From: Paenibacillus helianthi
Lineage (GTDB): Bacteria > Bacillota > Bacilli > Paenibacillales > Paenibacillaceae
Reading direction: 5' to 3'
Assembly (NCBI RefSeq): GCF_001909055.1
Contig: NZ_LVWI01000081.1
Location: 1 to 64,000, forward strand
DNA length: 64,000 nt
The notes below the pieces were generated by a model, which saw nothing but the letters and a program-made list of their open reading frames with translations, was not told the DNA's origin and ran no database searches. The position numbers were made by a program, and so were the translations under genes. Each line of letters opens with the position of its first letter. The stretch's first letter is position 1. This document shows, piece by piece, positions 60,638 through 64,000 of this stretch.

Positions 60638-61468
60638 CTAGCTGCCGCCTGCCACGGCAATCATCTGTACGACCGGGCGCGAGTCGCCGGTCAGCACAGC
60701 CTCTTCGGCGTTCATCTGCGAGGAACCGTCGCCGTCGAGGAAGATCCCTTCCCGCTCTTCGCCGGGGACGGTCTCCAGAATGGCTGTACGGAATGCCTCT
60801 GCCGTACAGCGCGATGGCGTGACGATCAGCCATAGCTTCCCGTCCCCATCGTAGACCAGCCCCGAGCGCATCCGCTGCTCGTCAGCATAGGGCAGATGCT
60901 CTGTGGCTGCCGTGGCCTGCCACAGATCTTCATGCTGCAGGTTCATGCTGATCCCGCCCTGCGCCCAATAATGCCCACGGTCCGTGACGGACAGGTCATC
61001 TCCCGAGGAGACGACCTGAACCGACATCGTCCCGCTCGCCCCGTCCCATACCAGCGTTCCACGCGGATATTTGGCGTTGAACCAGCCCGAGCCATACGCC
61101 CCTTGAACGCCGTTCACCGGGTGGTCATTCAGGATCGCCACCGACAGCAGGTCGCTGCCGTAGAAGAAGCCGCCGTTAATCCCGTAGGCGGCAATCGGGC
61201 GCAGCGGCGTACCTGCGCTGCGCAGCACGATGTCAGCAGGTGCCACTGACATCATATGCAGCTGCACCTTGCTGGAGCTGTCCGCCTGCAGGTAGCTGTA
61301 TTTGTGAGGGAGGCCATGAAAGGCCTCCCTCGGTTGCGGCTTCGTCAGCATCACGATAGCCGCCACAGCAGCAACAGCCGCCGTCAGGAGAACGGCGGCT
61401 GTGAGCCATGGCCTGCGCTGTGAAGCCCGCTGCAGGCCAGCAAGTGCGGCCTCAGTTTGCGCCCACAT
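60638..61468 (-). CDS. phosphodiester glycosidase-family (NAGPA-like, DUF2233) protein
   Basis: 276 aa. One N-terminal membrane helix (PWLTAAVLLTAAVAAVAAIVML) anchors an extracellular domain. NAGPA/DUF2233 features are AAYGINGGFFYG (about 93-104), YWAQGGISMNL, and EGIFLDGDGSSQM with the catalytic Asp residues. The family removes sugar phosphodiester caps; B. subtilis members act on cell-wall glycans. It overlaps the start region of nothing, but its 5' end overlaps the 3' end of the M42 gene by 17 bases, so the two are co-transcribed. Its DNA is strikingly G+C-rich. Confidence 0.88.
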   Translation of the reverse strand: MWAQTEAALAGLQRASQRRPWLTAAVLLTAAVAAVAAIVMLTKPQPREAFHGLPHKYSYLQADSSSKVQLHMMSVAPADIVLRSAGTPLRPIAAYGINGGFFYGSDLLSVAILNDHPVNGVQGAYGSGWFNAKYPRGTLVWDGASGTMSVQVVSSGDDLSVTDRGHYWAQGGISMNLQHEDLWQATAATEHLPYADEQRMRSGLVYDGDGKLWLIVTPSRCTAEAFRTAILETVPGEEREGIFLDGDGSSQMNAEEAVLTGDSRPVVQMIAVAGGS

Positions 61469-62495
61469 ATGCCGCTAGCAGCTTGGCTGTGTTCAGCACA
61501 GCCTGCTTGTGAGTGCGCTCCATGGAGTGGGAGGCATGTACGCCCGGTCCGATCAGCGCAGCTCGGATATTGTTCCCGCCTCGCAGGGCGGCGGAAGCAT
61601 CGGAGCCGTACTGCGGGTAGATATCGACTGCGAACGGAATCGCCAGACCATTCGCCAGTTCGATCAGCCGGCCGGTCATGGCATAATCATACGGTCCGGA
61701 GGAATCCTTGGCGCAGATGGAGACATCGGTCTCCTTGCAGCTTAGATCATCACCCATGGCACCCATATCGACCGCGATCATCTCGCTGATCTCTCCAGGA
61801 ATCCAGGCAGCACCGTGACCAACCTCTTCGTAATTGGAGATCAGCAGAGAGAGGTTATGCAGCGGTTTCCAGCCTTCGCGTTTGATGCTCTCCAGCAGCC
61901 CGAGCAGAGCGGCTACACTGGCTTTGTCATCCAGATGGCGTGATTTGATATAGCCGCTGGGTGTGATAACCGCCCGCGCATCGAAGGAGATGAAGTCACC
62001 AACGGCAATGCCGAGCTTCAGGACATCGTCTTTGGTGGAGACCAGCTCGTCGATCCGGATCTCCATATTTTCCTCTGAGCGCTTGAAGTCACGCGCATCT
62101 GCGTAGACATGGACTGAAGGATGGCTGCTCAGAATTGTGCCGGTATAGGTTAATCCGGTGCGGGTGTGAATGATGCAATATTCATTTTCGATGCTGTTCA
62201 TAGTAAATCCGCCGACAGAAGTTAGACGCAGCGTACCGTTCGGTTTGATTGAGCGCACCATGGCTCCAAGCGTGTCCACATGGGCGCTGATACCGATGGT
62301 GCGTGCAGGATCAAGTCCGGGAACGGTCAGAATGACTCCGCCTTTTTCGTTCCAGCTCAAAGGTACACCCAATGCTGCCGTTTCCTCAGCCACAAGGTTC
62401 ATGGCCGCAGTCGTGAAGCCGCTGGGGCTGGGAGTATCGAGCAATTTTTTGAGAATGGTTAGAATGTACTCTTCATTAGGTTGTATGGTAAGCAA
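61452..62495 (-). CDS. M42-family metallo-aminopeptidase
   Basis: 347 aa from TTG 62495, after CAGGAGG with a 10-base gap; a longer frame is less likely. Tetrahedral (TET) aminopeptidase with metal ligands in ISAHVDTLGAMV, HLDDKASVAALLG, the catalytic Glu in NYEEVGHGA, AVDMGAMGDD, and the last His in GVHASHSMERTH. The family trims peptides from the N-terminus in large dodecamers. Similar to B. subtilis YtoP/YsdC. Confidence 0.93.
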   Translation of the reverse strand: MLTIQPNEEYILTILKKLLDTPSPSGFTTAAMNLVAEETAALGVPLSWNEKGGVILTVPGLDPARTIGISAHVDTLGAMVRSIKPNGTLRLTSVGGFTMNSIENEYCIIHTRTGLTYTGTILSSHPSVHVYADARDFKRSEENMEIRIDELVSTKDDVLKLGIAVGDFISFDARAVITPSGYIKSRHLDDKASVAALLGLLESIKREGWKPLHNLSLLISNYEEVGHGAAWIPGEISEMIAVDMGAMGDDLSCKETDVSICAKDSSGPYDYAMTGRLIELANGLAIPFAVDIYPQYGSDASAALRGGNNIRAALIGPGVHASHSMERTHKQAVLNTAKLLAAYVGAN

Positions 62496-62644
62496 GGTAA
62501 ATGTCCTCCTGTTCTTTATAAGCGATGTAATCAGCACATGCTAATTTGGGTTATGGTCATTTATATAACTTTTCTATTAAACTGTGGATCTACATTCTAT
62601 ATAGATTGAACTTGGAAAGTTGATGAAGGGGACTTCAGCCTTAG

Positions 62645-62728
62645 CCGGAAAAAGGTTCACTAATCCAACCCATTCAGCTTAAGAAGTATCCTATGTGGGA
62701 AAAAGTATCGCTAATTCAGCTGAAAGCG
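62645..62728 (+). repeat. 51-bp-period GGAAAAAG repeat pair
   Basis: GGAAAAAG begins at 62647 and again at 62698, exactly 51 bases apart. The copies extend as CCGGAAAAAGGTTCACTAAT and GGGAAAAAGTATCGCTAATT, and both later contain TTCAGCT. The pair lies in the gene-free stretch 62496-62882 and matches the 12.45-12.63 kb cluster in core, extension and period. Otherwise that stretch shows only AT-rich DNA. Confidence 0.7.
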
Positions 62729-62882
62729 GCCGGATGGGATGATGATGCATGAAGCCAGGGCTTCAACCAATTTAGTTATACTTATTCCAAATAGCTTCTG
62801 TTCCTTAAGAGACTCATTGCGTTCTTCAAACTTGTGTGTCCTCAGTTCAACACATATATTAGATTCTCTTACGGGCTATCTC

Positions 62883-63203
62883 TTATAGCTGGGACGTGCT
62901 GTTAGAGGACAAGCTGTCCTGATTTACTGGCACCGCATCCAGGGAATTCCCTGCATCACGGAGCTTGTTTAGTTCTGCCGTAAGGCCTTTGATCTGCTTC
63001 TGCAGCTTGTATTGGCGAAAAATGCCGTAAGAGCCGACAATCACCCCGCCGATCAGCGCACAACCAAGGATGACCAGGATCAGTGGAATGTTGACAACAT
63101 CAAAATAGAAATTAACCTGAACCGGGTCCACATTAATGACTGCGAACACGGCGGTGAGCAAGGCGAAAATCAGGCCTAAGATAAGTGACCATTGTAACCT
63201 CAT
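62883..63203 (-). CDS. LapA-family (DUF1049) membrane protein
   Basis: 106 aa from ATG 63203, which follows GGAGGAAG; the longer frame lacks a site. Two membrane helices (SLILGLIFALLTAVFAVIN; PLILVILGCALIGGVIVGSYG) separated by the conserved DPVQVNFYFDV are typical of the LapA domain. A cytoplasmic coiled-coil segment follows (KLQKQIKGLTAELNKLRDA), then a Ser/Asn-rich tail. In other bacteria such proteins help LPS assembly, but in Gram-positives their role is unknown. Confidence 0.88.
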   Translation of the reverse strand: MRLQWSLILGLIFALLTAVFAVINVDPVQVNFYFDVVNIPLILVILGCALIGGVIVGSYGIFRQYKLQKQIKGLTAELNKLRDAGNSLDAVPVNQDSLSSNSTSQL

Positions 63204-63237
63204 GTAACTTCCTCCTCTATACATAAATGACAAGATA

Positions 63238-63266
63238 AATCCCCTGCCCGCAGAGGGCAAGGGATT
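63238..63266 (-). terminator. probable terminator after pepF
   Basis: AATCCCCTGCCC and GGGCAAGGGATT form a stem with one mismatch around a 5-base loop, 24 bases past the pepF stop. On the minus strand TTATCTTG follows, so the T-run is weak. Confidence 0.55.
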
Positions 63267-63289
63267 ACAGTAATACTAAGCTTTATGCC

Positions 63290-64000
63290 TTATTTGGTCA
63301 ACTGTTCCATTTGTTCGATCACGCTTTCGAAGACACTCATCGCTTCGCGGATCGGTGCAGGTGAAGACATGTCAACGCCTGCCTTGGAGAGAATGTTGAT
63401 CGAATAATCGCTGCCGCCGCTCTTCAGGAAGCCGAGATATTTATCTACCGCCGGTTTGCCTTCTTCCAGAATCTGCTTGGCGAAGCTGGTAGCCGCGGAG
63501 AAGCCGGTAGCATATTTGTAGACATAGAAGCTGTTGTAGAAATGAGGAATCCGTGCCCATTCCATTTCGATTTCCTTATCTACCACCATATCCTTGCCGT
63601 AGTACTTGACGTTAAGGTTATAGTAGATTTCTGACAGATCCTGAGGTGTCAGGGATTCGCCTTCTTCAGCACGCTGGTGGATGATTTTCTCGAATTCAGC
63701 GAACATGGTTTGCCGGAACACCGTAGTGCGGAACTGGTCGGCATAATAAGTAAGCAGGTACATTTTTTCCTTCGGATCGGTTGACTTCTTCAGCAGATAA
63801 TCCATCAGGAGTGCTTCGTTGGTAGTGGAAGCTACTTCTGCGAGGAAAATTGTATACTGTGCATCCCGGTATTTCAGCGTGTTGTCCGAATAGTAGGAAT
63901 GCAGGGCGTGGCCCATTTCATGAGCCAGTGTGAACATGCTGTTCAGGTTGTCGTTATGGTTCAGCAGCACATAAGGATGGGTACCGTAGGCTCCCCAGCT
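63290..64000 (-). CDS. pepF: oligoendopeptidase F, C-terminal part (5' end outside the window)
   Basis: The frame is open to the window edge; about 237 C-terminal residues are present. M3-family zinc peptidase: GTHPYVLLNHN leads into the active-site helix LAHEMGHALHSYY (HExxH), followed by the third ligand in FLAEVASTTNEALL. The late GKDMVVDKEIEMEWARIPHFY and YKYATGFSAATSFA are typical of PepF, which degrades oligopeptides in the cytosol. The stop TAA is at 63290-63292. Confidence 0.93.
   Translation of the reverse strand, partial: SWGAYGTHPYVLLNHNDNLNSMFTLAHEMGHALHSYYSDNTLKYRDAQYTIFLAEVASTTNEALLMDYLLKKSTDPKEKMYLLTYYADQFRTTVFRQTMFAEFEKIIHQRAEEGESLTPQDLSEIYYNLNVKYYGKDMVVDKEIEMEWARIPHFYNSFYVYKYATGFSAATSFAKQILEEGKPAVDKYLGFLKSGGSDYSINILSKAGVDMSSPAPIREAMSVFESVIEQMEQLTK

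Noticed and set aside
1-64000. CRISPR arrays, prophage or large defence islands
   Set aside because: No regularly spaced 23-40-bp repeats with unique spacers, no phage structural genes, and no restriction-modification or known defence gene sets were seen; the only regular spacing is the 51-bp repeat pairs.

Overview
The window looks like chromosome from a low-to-moderate G+C, spore-forming Gram-positive bacterium, most likely a Paenibacillus or close relative. The evidence is strong AGGAGG-type ribosome binding sites with many GTG/TTG starts, a YjcZ-type sporulation peptide, the monoderm haem order hemE-hemH-hemY, Bacillus-type Zur and Fur operators, and protein sequences that read like Paenibacillaceae orthologues. 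The genus is an inference; no 16S rRNA gene is present.

Layout. 1-2.3 kb: the edge of an IS110-family element and a complete IS1182-family element. 2.3-8.3 kb: an orphan chemoreceptor, an AraC/YesN-type regulator that has lost most of its receiver domain, a CD3324-family small HTH protein behind an unusual structured leader, an AT-rich amidohydrolase gene and a GNAT remnant. 8.3-12.2 kb: hisS with an apparent His-codon attenuator leader, an HD phosphohydrolase and a DbpA-type RNA helicase. 12.2-18 kb: a repeat cluster, an FAD oxidoreductase divergent from an AraC regulator, and an ABC exporter behind a Fur-like box. 18-27.7 kb: YjcZ peptide, CynX-type MFS transporter, tRNA-Leu(CAG), a serine hydrolase divergent from a two-component system, and a six-PAS hybrid kinase. 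27.7-35.6 kb: a zinc-starvation island with the ycgQ/ycgR-like permease pair, two COG0523 GTPases, zinc-independent L33 and S14 paralogues, znuCBA, one Zur box before rpmG and three before znuC. 35.7-48.3 kb: mostly single housekeeping genes (racE, an M14 endopeptidase, a YpsC-like rRNA methyltransferase, an SufR-like Fe-S regulator, small unknown proteins). 48.3-53.4 kb: an MFS pump divergent from hemE-hemH-hemY. 53.5-64 kb: CapA-like protein, glycerophosphodiesterase, FAH-family hydrolase, DUF92 protein, TetR, ABC-F ATPase, TPR protein, NAGPA-like protein, M42 aminopeptidase, LapA-like protein and the 3' part of pepF.

The genes are mainly core. The most unusual signals are in non-coding DNA: (i) a short ORF with three consecutive His codons between a promoter and an intrinsic terminator upstream of hisS; (ii) two crossing 11-bp inverted repeats plus an RBS-masking hairpin upstream of the CD3324 gene; (iii) paired repeats with an exact 51-bp period at two distant intergenic loci; and (iv) a dense Zur regulon. 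Starts were moved from the longest ORF where a better ribosome binding site was visible. All product names rest on reading motifs by eye; no database search was run.
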